From Streptomyces sp. ASQP_92 (GTDB lineage Bacteria > Actinomycetota > Actinomycetes > Streptomycetales > Streptomycetaceae), in assembly GCF_025399895.1 (NCBI RefSeq), contig NZ_JAODUA010000001.1:930001-994000 (forward strand): a DNA stretch of 64,000 nt. The letters run 5' to 3'. A model generated the notes under the pieces. It did not search any database and was not told the DNA's origin. It saw nothing but the letters and a program-made list of their open reading frames with translations. This document shows, in pieces, positions 43,322 to 52,868 of the stretch; position 1 is the stretch's first letter; each line of letters opens with the position of its first letter. Made by a program: the position numbers and the translations under genes.

Positions 43322-43350
43322 GGGTTTGGTCCGCATAAACATCCAAACCC
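43322..43350. promoter_or_regulatory. Inverted repeat upstream of ctaC
   Basis: GGGTTTGG and CCAAACCC form a perfect 8-bp inverted repeat with a 13-nt spacer, about 85-110 nt before the ctaC start in a 273-bp gap. It may be an operator or an mRNA hairpin in the leader of the oxidase operon. No regulator is assigned. Confidence 0.4.
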
Positions 43351-43432
43351 CTGCCCGTGTGCCAGGGCGGCGACCGACCAGCGAGACGGCCGTAGCCGAC
43401 CACCGCGGGCGAGACTCTCGGGAAGGCGCTAC

Positions 43433-44431
43433 GTGAGTCCCAACGGCTCCGACCTCCCCCGCTGCCTGGAAGGCGCGGGTGGTTCCCCCACGTCGAGGCG
43501 CCCGATGCGGCGGAAGCTGCCGCAGGTGCTGACTGCGGGCCTGGTCCTGGCGACAGCATCCGGTTGCTCGTACAACTGGAAAGACTTCCCTCGACTTGGT
43601 ATGCCCACTCCGGTGACGGAAGAGGCTCCCAGGATCCTGTCCCTCTGGCAGGGCTCGTGGGCGGCTGCGCTCGCCACGGGCGTGCTGGTCTGGGGCCTGA
43701 TCCTGTGGAGCGTCATCTTCCACCGGCGCAGCCGCACCAAGGTCGAGGTACCCGCGCAGACCCGGTACAACATGCCCATCGAGGCGCTGTACACCGTGGT
43801 CCCGCTCATCATCGTCTCCGTGCTCTTCTACTTCACGGCACGGGACGAGACGAAGCTCCTGGCTCTGTCCCCGAAGCCCGCCCACACGGTCAACGTGGTC
43901 GGCTATCAGTGGAGCTGGGGCTTCAACTACGTCGAGGACGTGCCCGGTGTGAAGGGCGACGCCAAGACGGACAAGAACCTGGAAGCGGTTCCGGACCGGC
44001 TCAAGAAGGACTTCCCCGCCAACGCGGGCGGCGTCTACGACGTCGGCATCCCCGGCACGCGTAACCCGCAGACCGGAAACCCGGGCCCGACCCTGTGGCT
44101 GCCGAAGGGCGAGAAGGTCCGCTTCGTGCTGACCTCGCGCGACGTCATCCACTCCTTCTGGGTGGTGCCGTTCCTGATGAAGCAGGACGTCTTCCCCGGG
44201 CGCGCCAACACCTTCGAGGTCACGCCGAACCAGGAAGGCACCTTCCTGGGCAAGTGCGCCGAACTCTGCGGCGTCGACCACTCGCGCATGCTTTTCAACG
44301 TGAAGGTCGTCTCCCCCGAGCGCTACCAGCAGCACCTCAAGGAGCTGGCGGCTAAGGGCCAGTCCGGCTACGTGCCGGCGGGCATCGCTCAGACCGACCC
44401 CGCCAAGAACGCGGAGACGAACAAACTGTGA
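43433..44431 (+). CDS. ctaC: Cytochrome c oxidase subunit II
   Basis: A 332-aa subunit of the aa3-type oxidase. A lipoprotein-like signal (VLATASGCS) is followed by two membrane helices and an extracellular CuA cupredoxin domain. The CuA ligands are visible: His in [10 protein letters not shown] and the cluster [14 protein letters not shown]. It accepts electrons from QcrC in the bc1-aa3 supercomplex. Start GTG at 43433 with GGAAGG 7 nt upstream. It overlaps ctaD by GTGA. Confidence 0.96.
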   Translation: MSPNGSDLPRCLEGAGGSPTSRRPMRRKLPQVLTAGLVLATASGCSYNWKDFPRLGMPTPVTEEAPRILSLWQGSWAAALATGVLVWGLILWSVIFHRRSRTKVEVPAQTRYNMPIEALYTVVPLIIVSVLFYFTARDETKLLALSPKPAHTVNVVGYQWSWGFNYVEDVPGVKGDAKTDKNLEAVPDRLKKDFPANAGGVYDVGIPGTRNPQTGNPGPTLWLPKGEKVRFVLTSRDVIHSFWVVPFLMKQDVFPGRANTFEVTPNQEGTFLGKCAELCGVDHSRMLFNVKVVSPERYQQHLKELAAKGQSGYVPAGIAQTDPAKNAETNKL

Positions 44432-46170
44432 GCATCCTCAACGAATCTCAGGGTGCCGCGGCAGCAGACGACTCGTACGAGAACGAGCTGCCGGTCCGGC
44501 GCAAGCAGCCGGGAAACGTCGTCATCAAGTGGTTGACCACCACTGATCACAAGACGATCGGCACGATGTACCTGGTCACGTCGTTCGCGTTCTTCTGCAT
44601 CGGCGGCATCATGGCGCTCTTCATGCGCGCCGAACTCGCCCGCCCCGGCACGCAGATCATGTCGAACGAGCAGTTCAACCAGGCGTTCACGATGCACGGC
44701 ACGATCATGCTGCTGATGTTCGCGACGCCGCTGTTCGCCGGATTCGCGAACTGGATCATGCCGCTGCAGATCGGCGCGCCCGACGTGGCGTTCCCGCGGC
44801 TGAACATGTTCGCCTACTGGCTCTACCTGTTCGGCTCGACCATCGCGGTCGGTGGCTTCCTCACCCCGCAGGGCGCGGCCGACTTCGGCTGGTTCGCCTA
44901 CTCCCCGCTGTCGGACGCGGTCCGCTCGCCGGGTGTCGGCGCCGACATGTGGATCATGGGTCTGGCCTTCTCCGGCTTCGGCACGATCCTCGGCTCGGTC
45001 AACTTCATCACCACGATCATCTGCATGCGCGCCCCCGGCATGACGATGTTCCGTATGCCGATCTTCGTGTGGAACGTCCTGCTGACCGGTGTCCTGGTCC
45101 TGCTGGCCTTCCCGGTCCTCGCGGCCGCGCTGTTCGCCCTGGAGGCGGACCGCAAGTTCGGTGCGCACATCTTCGACGCCAGTAATGGCGGCGCGCTGCT
45201 GTGGCAACACCTCTTCTGGTTCTTCGGCCATCCAGAGGTGTACATCATCGCGTTGCCGTTCTTCGGAATCATTTCCGAAGTGATCCCGGTGTTCAGCCGC
45301 AAGCCGATGTTCGGCTACAGCGGTCTGATCGGCGCCACCATCGCGATCGCGGGTCTGTCCGTGACCGTGTGGGCGCACCACATGTACGTCACCGGTGGCG
45401 TGCTCCTGCCGTTCTTCTCCTTCATGACGTTCCTCATCGCCGTTCCGACCGGCGTGAAGTTCTTCAACTGGATCGGCACGATGTGGAAGGGCTCACTGTC
45501 CTTCGAGACGCCCATGCTGTGGGCCATCGGCTTCCTGATCACCTTCACCTTCGGTGGTCTGACCGGCGTCATCCTGGCCTCGCCGCCGATGGACTTCCAC
45601 GTCTCCGACTCGTACTTCGTCGTCGCGCACTTCCACTACGTCATCTTCGGCACCGTGGTCTTCGCGATGTTCTCCGGATTCCACTTCTGGTGGCCGAAGT
45701 TCACCGGAAAGATGCTGGACGAGCGGCTCGGCAAGATCACCTTCTGGACGCTGTTCGTGGGCTTCCACGGCACGTTCCTGGTGCAGCACTGGCTGGGTGT
45801 CGAGGGCATGCCGCGTCGTTACGCCGACTACCTGGCGGCCGACGGCTTCACCGCCCTCAACACGATCTCGACGATCTCCTCGTTCCTGCTCGGTCTGTCG
45901 ATCCTGCCGTTCCTCTACAACGTCTGGAAGACCGCCAAGTACGGCAAGAAGATCGAGGTCGACGACCCGTGGGGCTACGGCCGTTCGCTGGAGTGGGCGA
46001 CCTCCTGCCCGCCGCCGCGGCACAACTTCCTCACCATGCCGCGCATTCGCTCCGAATCGCCGGCGTTCGACCTCCACCACCCGGAGATCGCGGCTCTCGA
46101 CCAGCTCGAGAACCACGGCGACGTCCACGGTGACCACATGCTCGCCGGTGGCAAGGAGGCCGGGAAGTGA
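44428..46170 (+). CDS. ctaD: Cytochrome c oxidase subunit I
   Basis: A 580-aa catalytic subunit with twelve helices. Heme a/a3 and CuB ligands lie in [26 protein letters not shown] (the His-Tyr crosslink pair), [11 protein letters not shown] and [11 protein letters not shown]. It reduces oxygen to water and pumps protons. Start GTG at 44428 overlaps the ctaC stop; the end overlaps the ctaF start (GTGA). The three genes form a tight ctaCDF operon. Confidence 0.97.
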   Translation: MSILNESQGAAAADDSYENELPVRRKQPGNVVIKWLTTTDHKTIGTMYLVTSFAFFCIGGIMALFMRAELARPGTQIMSNEQFNQAFTMHGTIMLLMFATPLFAGFANWIMPLQIGAPDVAFPRLNMFAYWLYLFGSTIAVGGFLTPQGAADFGWFAYSPLSDAVRSPGVGADMWIMGLAFSGFGTILGSVNFITTIICMRAPGMTMFRMPIFVWNVLLTGVLVLLAFPVLAAALFALEADRKFGAHIFDASNGGALLWQHLFWFFGHPEVYIIALPFFGIISEVIPVFSRKPMFGYSGLIGATIAIAGLSVTVWAHHMYVTGGVLLPFFSFMTFLIAVPTGVKFFNWIGTMWKGSLSFETPMLWAIGFLITFTFGGLTGVILASPPMDFHVSDSYFVVAHFHYVIFGTVVFAMFSGFHFWWPKFTGKMLDERLGKITFWTLFVGFHGTFLVQHWLGVEGMPRRYADYLAADGFTALNTISTISSFLLGLSILPFLYNVWKTAKYGKKIEVDDPWGYGRSLEWATSCPPPRHNFLTMPRIRSESPAFDLHHPEIAALDQLENHGDVHGDHMLAGGKEAGK

Positions 46171-46565
46171 AGATCCAGGGCAAGATGTTCCTGTGGCTGT
46201 CCGCCTTCATCCTGGTCATGGCCGTCGTGTACGGCGTGTGGTCCAAGGAGGCGGCCGGAACCACCGCGCTCGTCATGGCCTTCGGCCTGAGCGTCATGAT
46301 CGGCTTCTACCTGGCCTTCACGGCCCGGCGGGTCGACGTGGGCGCCCAGGACGACAAGGAGGCCGATGTCGCGGACGACGCCGGTGAGGTCGGCTTCTTC
46401 TCGCCGCACTCCTGGCAGCCGCTCGCGCTCGGCATCGGCGGTGCCCTGGCCTTCCTCGCGATCGCCATGGGCTGGTGGCTGCTGTACTTCTCGGCGCCGC
46501 TCATCCTGATCGGCATCTACGGCTGGGTGTTCGAGTACTACCGCGGCGAGAACCAGAACCAGTAG
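46167..46565 (+). CDS. ctaF: Cytochrome c oxidase subunit IV
   Basis: A 132-aa four-helix subunit of the actinobacterial oxidase: two helices, a charged loop ([16 protein letters not shown]), then two more helices. It is a structural subunit of the supercomplex. Translationally coupled to ctaD. A terminator hairpin follows. Confidence 0.94.
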   Translation: MKIQGKMFLWLSAFILVMAVVYGVWSKEAAGTTALVMAFGLSVMIGFYLAFTARRVDVGAQDDKEADVADDAGEVGFFSPHSWQPLALGIGGALAFLAIAMGWWLLYFSAPLILIGIYGWVFEYYRGENQNQ

Positions 46566-46588
46566 GTCCGCACGCCGCACCGCGCCAA

Positions 46589-46627
46589 GAGGGGCCCTCC
46601 GTCTCGTTCCGGGACGGGGGGCCCCTC
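46589..46627 (+). terminator. Terminator after ctaF
   Basis: GAGGGGCCC pairs with GGGCCCCTC, enclosing a further CCGTC/GACGG stem, followed by GTTTG. It lies ~25 nt past the ctaF stop. Confidence 0.75.
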
Positions 46628-46679
46628 GTTTGCAGTCACCCCGCGCGCCGTCCCTGACGAATCTTCATACCGTGTGGTC

Positions 46680-47933
46680 ATGAGCCACGCACCGCGCATC
46701 CGCACCGTAGTGAGCTGCACCCTCCTTGTCCTGTCCCTCGGTGTGGGGGTCACGGGGTGCGGCGGGTCCGACGGCAACCCGCTTTCGGCGAAGCCGTACG
46801 ACGCGGCCGGGCAGGTCGCGTACAACGGCCCGGCGGGCAGTCAGAAGGCCGATCCCGACAAGCCCCTGGAGATCACCGCCAAGGGCAAGGACGGCCGTCT
46901 CACGGACGTCACGGCAGTCGACGGCAACGGACGCTATCTGGCCGGCGAACTCGCCGCCGACGGCAGCCGCTGGCACTCCACGGCCCCGCTGGTGGCCGGG
47001 GCGCACTACACCGTCAAGGTGTCCACGGAGAACGAGGACGGCTCGCCGGGGCTGCGCACGCTGACCTTCGACACCGAGGCGGCCAAGGACGCCCTGGAGG
47101 TCGAATTCGGCCCCGACGCGGGCAAGTACGGCGTCGGGCAGCCCATCACCGCGCAACTCAGCAGGCCCGTCAAGGACAAGGCCGCCCGCGCGGTGGTGGA
47201 GCGGGCCCTGAAGGTCGAGTCCACGCCCTCGGTGGAGGGCGCCTGGTACTGGGTGGACGACAAGGTCCTGCACTACCGCCCCAAGGAGTACTGGCCCACC
47301 CACGCCACCATCAACGTCCACTCCAACCTCCAGGGCGTGAAGATCGCCGACAAGCTGTACGGCGGCGCGGCCAAGCCCCTGAAGATCACCACCGGCGACC
47401 GCATCGAGGCCATCACCGACGCCGCCGGGCACACCATGACGGTCAAGCGCAACGGAGAAGTGATCAACACCATTCCGGTCACCACCGGGAAGCCCGGCTT
47501 CTCCACGCGCAACGGCGTCAAGGTGGTCCTGGGCAAGCAGTACTTCGTACGTATGCGCGGGGAGACCGTCGGCATCTCGTCCAGCAGCGCCGACGCCTAC
47601 GACCTGCCGGTCTACTACGCGACCCGCGTCACCTGGAGCGGTGAGTACGTGCACGCCGCGCCCTGGTCGGTGGGCTCACAGGGCTCCGCGAACGTCAGCC
47701 ACGGCTGTACGGGCATGAGCACCGGCAACGCCGCGTGGTTCTTCGAGACCATCAACGAGGGCGACATCGTCAAGGTCGTCAACAGCATCGGCGAGGACAT
47801 GACGCCCTTCGACAACGGGTTCGGCGACTGGAACGTGTCGTGGGACAAGTGGCGCACGGGCAGCGTCCTGGCGGCCGACGCCAAGGCCGGGCAGAGCAGG
47901 GTCAACTCCGCCCGGCTGCGCCCGGGAGTGTGA
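46680..47933 (+). CDS. L,D-transpeptidase lipoprotein (YkuD domain)
   Basis: A 417-aa lipoprotein with lipobox GVTGC (C27). Two Ig-like domains (~40-250) are followed by a YkuD catalytic domain with the active site SHGCTGMS (H341, C343). It forms 3-3 cross-links in peptidoglycan or attaches proteins to it. I start at the ATG at 46680, which gives the normal signal sequence; GTG two codons upstream is possible. It sits inside the respiratory block, between ctaCDF and ctaE, as in other Streptomyces (from memory). Confidence 0.93.
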   Translation: MSHAPRIRTVVSCTLLVLSLGVGVTGCGGSDGNPLSAKPYDAAGQVAYNGPAGSQKADPDKPLEITAKGKDGRLTDVTAVDGNGRYLAGELAADGSRWHSTAPLVAGAHYTVKVSTENEDGSPGLRTLTFDTEAAKDALEVEFGPDAGKYGVGQPITAQLSRPVKDKAARAVVERALKVESTPSVEGAWYWVDDKVLHYRPKEYWPTHATINVHSNLQGVKIADKLYGGAAKPLKITTGDRIEAITDAAGHTMTVKRNGEVINTIPVTTGKPGFSTRNGVKVVLGKQYFVRMRGETVGISSSSADAYDLPVYYATRVTWSGEYVHAAPWSVGSQGSANVSHGCTGMSTGNAAWFFETINEGDIVKVVNSIGEDMTPFDNGFGDWNVSWDKWRTGSVLAADAKAGQSRVNSARLRPGV

Positions 47934-47935
47934 GG

Positions 47936-48337
47936 TCAGGCACCCACGGCAAGCCGCTTGCGCAGCAGGGAGGCCAGGGCGTCCGCGAACTCGACCGGTT
48001 CCACCGGCAGGGTCACCGCGGCGTCCGCCCGGCTCCACGTGGCCAGCCAGGCGTCCTGCGGGCGGCCGATGAGAAGCAGCACTGGGGGACACCGGAAGAC
48101 CTCGTCCTTGATCTGGCGGCAGACCCCCATGCCGCCCGCCGGGACGGCCTCTCCGTCCAGCACACAGACGTCGATCCCGCCGCGTTCCAGCTCCTTGAGG
48201 ACCGCGGGCAGCGTGGCGCACTCCAGGAACTCCACGGGGGGCACGTCAAGGGCGGGCCTGCGTCCGGCCGCGAGCCGCACCTGGGCGCGGGTGTTCGCGT
48301 CGTCGCTGTAGACCAGAACGGTGGCGCTCGACTGCAT
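47936..48337 (-). CDS. Receiver-like domain protein
   Basis: A 133-aa single-domain protein resembling a response-regulator receiver (TVLVYSDDANTRAQVRLAAG; IDVCVLDGEAVPAGGMGVCRQ; PPVLLLIGRPQDAWLATWS; PVEPVEFADAL). The Asp of LDGEA would be the phospho-acceptor, but the acidic pair near the N-terminus is reduced and the signal Lys is not clear, so it may be an unphosphorylated receiver. The ATG at 48337 follows GGAGG closely. Two bases separate its stop from the L,D-transpeptidase stop. Confidence 0.8.
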   Translation of the reverse strand: MQSSATVLVYSDDANTRAQVRLAAGRRPALDVPPVEFLECATLPAVLKELERGGIDVCVLDGEAVPAGGMGVCRQIKDEVFRCPPVLLLIGRPQDAWLATWSRADAAVTLPVEPVEFADALASLLRKRLAVGA

Positions 48338-48513
48338 GGATCCTCCGAAGGTCCGGCTTTGTCGCCGACGTTGGCTCATGAACCGATGCGCGGATGCTAC
48401 TCCGTCCGACTGCCCGTCAACACCGGTTCCGGCAGCCCTTCGATGGGCCGTTCGGGCCCTGCATACGCGGCTGACACACCGAACGGCACCCCCCGGAGTG
48501 AGGGCGGGATAAG

Positions 48514-48534
48514 CGACCGACATAATGTCGGTCG
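48514..48534. promoter_or_regulatory. Perfect 10+1+10 inverted repeat over the ctaE start codon
   Basis: CGACCGACAT-A-ATGTCGGTCG is a perfect inverted repeat, and its right arm contains the ATG of ctaE. It also contains CATAAT, a possible -10 box; that would place transcription start near GTG 48534, giving a leaderless transcript. It may be an operator, or an RNA hairpin that hides the start codon. Confidence 0.55.
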
Positions 48535-49145
48535 TGGCGACAGCAACGACAGTAGAAACCGGGCACGCGCACCCGTCGGTCAATCGGCCGAACCTCACCA
48601 GCGTCGGAACCATCATCTGGTTGAGTTCCGAGCTGATGTTCTTCGCGGCCCTCTTCGCGATGTACTTCACTCTGCGTTCGGTAACGGGTGCCGCGCACTG
48701 GTCAGAAATGGCCTCGTCCCTGAACCTTCCGTTCTCGGCGACCAACACCACGATCCTGGTGCTCTCTTCTCTCACCTGCCAGCTCGGCGTCTTCGCCGCG
48801 GAGCGGGGCGATGTGAAGAAGCTCCGCACCTGGTTCATCATCACGTTCGTGATGGGTGCGATCTTCATCGGTGGTCAGGTCTACGAGTACACCTCCCTAG
48901 TGAAGGAGGAAGGCCTCTCGCTCTCCTCGGATCCGTACGGCTCGGTGTTCTACCTGACGACGGGCTTCCACGGAATGCATGTGACGGGCGGCCTGATCGC
49001 CTTCCTGCTGGTTCTCGGCAGGACGTACGCGGCCAAGAGGTTCACCCACGAGCAGGCGACCGCGGCCATCGTCGTGTCCTATTACTGGCACTTCGTCGAT
49101 GTTGTGTGGATCGGACTCTTCGCCACGATCTATCTGATCAAGTAA
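48525..49145 (+). CDS. ctaE: Cytochrome c oxidase subunit III
   Basis: A 206-aa subunit with five membrane helices ([19 protein letters not shown] near the start, [36 protein letters not shown] at the end). It stabilises subunit I. No ribosome site is well placed before the ATG at 48525; GTG at 48534 is an alternative, possibly leaderless, start. First gene of the ctaE-qcrCAB unit. Confidence 0.94.
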   Translation: MSVVATATTVETGHAHPSVNRPNLTSVGTIIWLSSELMFFAALFAMYFTLRSVTGAAHWSEMASSLNLPFSATNTTILVLSSLTCQLGVFAAERGDVKKLRTWFIITFVMGAIFIGGQVYEYTSLVKEEGLSLSSDPYGSVFYLTTGFHGMHVTGGLIAFLLVLGRTYAAKRFTHEQATAAIVVSYYWHFVDVVWIGLFATIYLIK

Positions 49146-49210
49146 CCAGGGCCAGTAGGTCCGCACCACATCCAGCATCGACGCAGAAGATCCTGACACC
49201 GGGGTAATCC

Positions 49211-50020
49211 GTGAAAAAGCTCTCCGCACGACGACGCCATCCGCTGGCGGCGGTCGTCGTCCTACTCCTCGCGCTGGCGGCCACCGGGGGGCTGTACGCC
49301 GCGTTCGCGCCCGCGGGCAAGGCTCAGGCTGACGAAACCGCCCAGTCCCTCGCCATCGACGAGGGCAAGAAGCTCTACTCCGTCGGCTGCGCAAGCTGCC
49401 ACGGAACCGGCGGTCAGGGAACCTCTGACGGCCCCTCCCTCGTCGGCGTCGGCGCCGCCGCGGTGGACTTCCAGGTGGGCACCGGCCGTATGCCGGCGCA
49501 GCAGCCCGGCGCGCAGGTGCCGAAGAAGAAGGTCATCTACTCGCAGTCCGAGATCGACCAGCTCGCCGCGTACGTGGCCTCGCTGGGCGCCGGTCCGAGC
49601 GTGCCGACCGACTCGCAGTACAACCCGAGCGGTGCGGACGTCGCCAAGGGTGGCGAGCTGTTCCGCACCAACTGCGCCCAGTGCCACAACTTCACGGGTG
49701 AGGGCGGTGCCCTGACGAACGGCAAGTTCGCCCCCAGCCTGGAGGACGTGGACCCCAAGCACATCTACGAGGCCATGCAGACCGGCCCGCAGAACATGCC
49801 GTCCTTCCCGGACACGACGATGCCGCAGAAGCAGAAGCAGGACATCATCGCGTACCTGCACGCCGTGAACAGCGACAAGTCCGCGAGCCCCGGTGGTCTC
49901 AAGCTCGGCGGGCTCGGCCCGGTCAGCGAGGGTCTGTTCGGCTGGATCTTCGGTCTGGGTGCCCTCATCGCAGTAGCCATCTGGGTCGCGGCCCACACCG
50001 CTAAGGCCAAGAAGTCATGA
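49211..50020 (+). CDS. qcrC: Diheme cytochrome c subunit of the bc1 complex
   Basis: A 269-aa membrane-anchored cytochrome with an N-terminal signal-anchor helix, two heme c motifs (CASCHGT and CAQCHNF) and a C-terminal helix (GWIFGLGALIAVAIWVAA). It passes electrons from the Rieske protein to CtaC without a soluble cytochrome c. Met ligands are likely in GRMPAQQPG and QNMPSFPDTTMP. Start GTG at 49211. It overlaps qcrA by ATGA. Confidence 0.96.
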   Translation: MKKLSARRRHPLAAVVVLLLALAATGGLYAAFAPAGKAQADETAQSLAIDEGKKLYSVGCASCHGTGGQGTSDGPSLVGVGAAAVDFQVGTGRMPAQQPGAQVPKKKVIYSQSEIDQLAAYVASLGAGPSVPTDSQYNPSGADVAKGGELFRTNCAQCHNFTGEGGALTNGKFAPSLEDVDPKHIYEAMQTGPQNMPSFPDTTMPQKQKQDIIAYLHAVNSDKSASPGGLKLGGLGPVSEGLFGWIFGLGALIAVAIWVAAHTAKAKKS

Positions 50021-51066
50021 GTAGCCAAGAGAATTCCGAGAGCCTGCCTGAAGCGCAGGCCACCGCGCACGGCGCGGTAGCGCACGCGGGCGACCCCTTC
50101 GCCGACCCGGGACTGCCGGCCCACAAGCCGCGCATCCAGGACATCGACGAGCGGGCGGCCAAGCGCTCCGAGCGCGTGGTCGCGTTCCTGTTCTTCCTGT
50201 CCATGGTCGCGACGATCGGCTTCATCGCCTCGTACGTGATCTTCCCGGTCGACAAGATCGTCTTCATCTTCCCGTTCGGGCATGTCAGCATCCTCAACTT
50301 CGCTCTGGGTCTGACCCTGGGCGTGGCGCTGTTCTGCATCGGCGCGGGCGCGGTCCACTGGGCCCGCACCCTGATGTCGGACGTCGAGATGCCGGCCGAG
50401 CGGCACGAGATCGCGGCTCCGCCGGAGGTCAAGGCGCAGGTCCTGGCCGACTTCCGGCAGGGTGCGGCCGAGTCCGGCTTCGGCCGACGCAAGCTGATCC
50501 GCAACACCATGTTCGGCGCGCTGGCCATGGTGCCGCTCTCCGGTGTGATGCTGCTGCGCGACCTGGGCACGCTGCCCGAGGACAAGCTGCGGCACACCAT
50601 GTGGTCCAAGGGCAAGGCCCTGATCAACATGAACACCAACGAGCCGCTGCGTCCCGAGGACCTGCTGGTCGGTTCCCTCACCTTCGCCAAGCCCGAGGGC
50701 CTGGAGGAGGACGCCGAGGACTTCCAGACGCAGATCGCCAAGGCCGCCCTGATGCTCGTCCGGATCAAGCCGGAGGACATCAAGGACAAGCGCGAGCTCG
50801 AATGGTCGCACCAGGGCATCGTCGCCTACTCGAAGATCTGCACCCACGTCGGCTGCCCGATCTCCCTGTACGAGCAGCAGACGCACCACGTGCTCTGCCC
50901 GTGCCACCAGTCCACCTTCGACCTCTCCGACGGCGCCCGCGTCATCTTCGGCCCGGCCGGCCACGCCCTTCCGCAGCTGCGGATCGGTGTGAATGACGAG
51001 GGTTACCTCGAAGCGCTCGGCGACTTCGAAGAGCCCGTCGGTCCTGCCTTCTGGGAGCGCGGATGA
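50017..51066 (+). CDS. qcrA: Rieske iron-sulfur subunit of the bc1 complex
   Basis: A 349-aa subunit with an N-terminal acidic region, about three membrane helices (the actinobacterial form) and a C-terminal Rieske domain. The [2Fe-2S] ligands are in CTHVGCPIS and LCPCHQSTFD, each a CxH pair. It moves electrons from quinol to QcrC. Coupled on both sides by ATGA overlaps. Confidence 0.96.
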   Translation: MSSQENSESLPEAQATAHGAVAHAGDPFADPGLPAHKPRIQDIDERAAKRSERVVAFLFFLSMVATIGFIASYVIFPVDKIVFIFPFGHVSILNFALGLTLGVALFCIGAGAVHWARTLMSDVEMPAERHEIAAPPEVKAQVLADFRQGAAESGFGRRKLIRNTMFGALAMVPLSGVMLLRDLGTLPEDKLRHTMWSKGKALINMNTNEPLRPEDLLVGSLTFAKPEGLEEDAEDFQTQIAKAALMLVRIKPEDIKDKRELEWSHQGIVAYSKICTHVGCPISLYEQQTHHVLCPCHQSTFDLSDGARVIFGPAGHALPQLRIGVNDEGYLEALGDFEEPVGPAFWERG

Positions 51067-52688
51067 GCACCACGACAGACGCACGGCGCGAAGCGCCCGC
51101 CGGTGAGCGGATCGCGGACTGGGCGGACGGCCGGCTCGGGATCTACTCCCTGGCCAAGGCCAACATGCGCAAGATCTTCCCGGACCACTGGTCCTTCATG
51201 CTCGGCGAGATCTGCATGTACAGCTTCATCATCATCATCCTCACGGGTGTGTATCTGACGCTGTTCTTCCACCCGAGCATGAACGAGGTCGTCTACGACG
51301 GCTCATATGTGCCGCTTCAGGGCATGCACATGTCCGAGGCGTTCAACTCGACCATGCACATCAGCTTCGACGTGCGCGGCGGTCTGCTGATCCGGCAGAT
51401 CCACCACTGGGCGGCGCTGGTCTTCCTGGCCGGCATGTTCGTGCACATGATGCGCGTGTTCTTCACGGGCGCGTTCCGCAAGCCCCGTGAGGTCAACTGG
51501 CTGTTCGGCTTCCTGCTGTTCGTCCTCGGCATGTTCACCGGCTTCACCGGTTACTCGCTCCCGGACGACCTGCTGTCGGGCACCGGTGTCCGCTTCATGG
51601 AAGGCGCGGTCCTGTCCGTGCCGGTCGTCGGCACGTACCTCTCGTTCTTCCTCTTCGGTGGCGAGTTCCCCGGCGGGGACTTCGTGGCCCGGTTCTACTC
51701 GGTGCACATCCTGCTGCTGCCGGGCATCATGCTCGGCCTGATGGTGGCGCACCTGATCCTGGTCTTCTACCACAAGCACACCCAGTTCGCGGGTGCCGGA
51801 CGGACGAACAAGAACGTCGTCGGCATGCCGCTGCTCCCGGTGTACATGGCGAAGGCGGGCGGGTTCTTCTTCCTGGTCTTCGGCGTCATCGCGGTCATCG
51901 CGGCGATCGCCTCGATCAACCCGATCTGGGCGATGGGCCCCTACCGGCCGGACCACGTCTCCACGGGCGCCCAGCCCGACTGGTACATGGGCTTCTCCGA
52001 AGGCCTCATCCGTGTGATGCCGGGCTGGGAGATCAACCTGTGGGGCCACACGCTCGTCCTGGGTGTGTTCATCCCGCTGGTGATCTTCCCGCTGGTCCTG
52101 GCGACCATCGCGGTCTACCCGTTCATCGAGTCCTGGGTCACCGGCGACAAGCGCGAGCACCACATCGCGGAGCGGCCGCGCAACGCGCCGACGCGCACCG
52201 CGTTCGGTGTCGCGTGGATCACCTGGTACATGGTGCTCCTGATCGGTGGTGGAAACGACCTCTGGGCGACCCACTTCCACCTGTCGATCAACGTCATCAC
52301 CTGGTTCGTGCGGATCTCGTTCTTCGTCGCTCCGGTCCTCGCGTTCATCGCCACCAAGCGGATCTGCCTGGGCCTTCAGCGTCGCGACGCCGAGAAGGTG
52401 CTGCACGGACGCGAGTCCGGCATCATCAAGCGGCTGCCGCACGGTGAGTTCGTCGAGATCCACGAGCCGCTGGACGCCGCCGCGCGTTACAAGCTCACCG
52501 CGCACGACCAGTACAAGCCGGTCGAACTCGGTCCCGAGACCGACGAGAACGGTGTCGCCCGCAAGATCTCGCGGACGCAGAAGCTGCGCGCCAAGCTCAG
52601 CAAGGGCTACTACGGCGAGGGGAACCAGATTCCCAAGCCGACGGCCGAGGAGTACCAGGAGATCACGAGCGGCCACGGCCACCACTGA
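51063..52688 (+). CDS. qcrB: Cytochrome b subunit of the bc1 complex
   Basis: A 541-aa subunit with eight or more helices and two b-type hemes. Heme-ligand regions are IHHWAALVFLAGMFVHMMR and FYSVHILLLPGIMLGLMVAHL; the quinol-site PDWYMGF is present (actinobacterial form of PEWY). The ~110-residue cytosolic C-terminal extension is typical of actinomycetes. The last gene of the operon; a strong terminator follows. Confidence 0.97.
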   Translation: MSTTTDARREAPAGERIADWADGRLGIYSLAKANMRKIFPDHWSFMLGEICMYSFIIIILTGVYLTLFFHPSMNEVVYDGSYVPLQGMHMSEAFNSTMHISFDVRGGLLIRQIHHWAALVFLAGMFVHMMRVFFTGAFRKPREVNWLFGFLLFVLGMFTGFTGYSLPDDLLSGTGVRFMEGAVLSVPVVGTYLSFFLFGGEFPGGDFVARFYSVHILLLPGIMLGLMVAHLILVFYHKHTQFAGAGRTNKNVVGMPLLPVYMAKAGGFFFLVFGVIAVIAAIASINPIWAMGPYRPDHVSTGAQPDWYMGFSEGLIRVMPGWEINLWGHTLVLGVFIPLVIFPLVLATIAVYPFIESWVTGDKREHHIAERPRNAPTRTAFGVAWITWYMVLLIGGGNDLWATHFHLSINVITWFVRISFFVAPVLAFIATKRICLGLQRRDAEKVLHGRESGIIKRLPHGEFVEIHEPLDAAARYKLTAHDQYKPVELGPETDENGVARKISRTQKLRAKLSKGYYGEGNQIPKPTAEEYQEITSGHGHH

Positions 52689-52719
52689 TCACCGCTGACC
52701 TGTCGGTCGCCACAACCGA

Positions 52720-52763
52720 GGCTCCGGCCCGGCCCCTTCCCGGGGGCCGGGCCGGAGCCTTTT
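52720..52763 (+). terminator. Rho-independent terminator after qcrB
   Basis: A perfect 17-bp stem (GGCTCCGGCCCGGCCCC and its complement at 52743-52759) with a 6-nt loop, followed by TTTT. Confidence 0.9.
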
Positions 52764-52868
52764 GGCGCCGCACGGCCGTCCGCACTGCGGGCACGCGCGC
52801 GGCCCCGCCCTCCGCTGTCGATAGGCTGACGGGCGGTATTCCACGACCCGTGACCACCAGGAGCGAGC

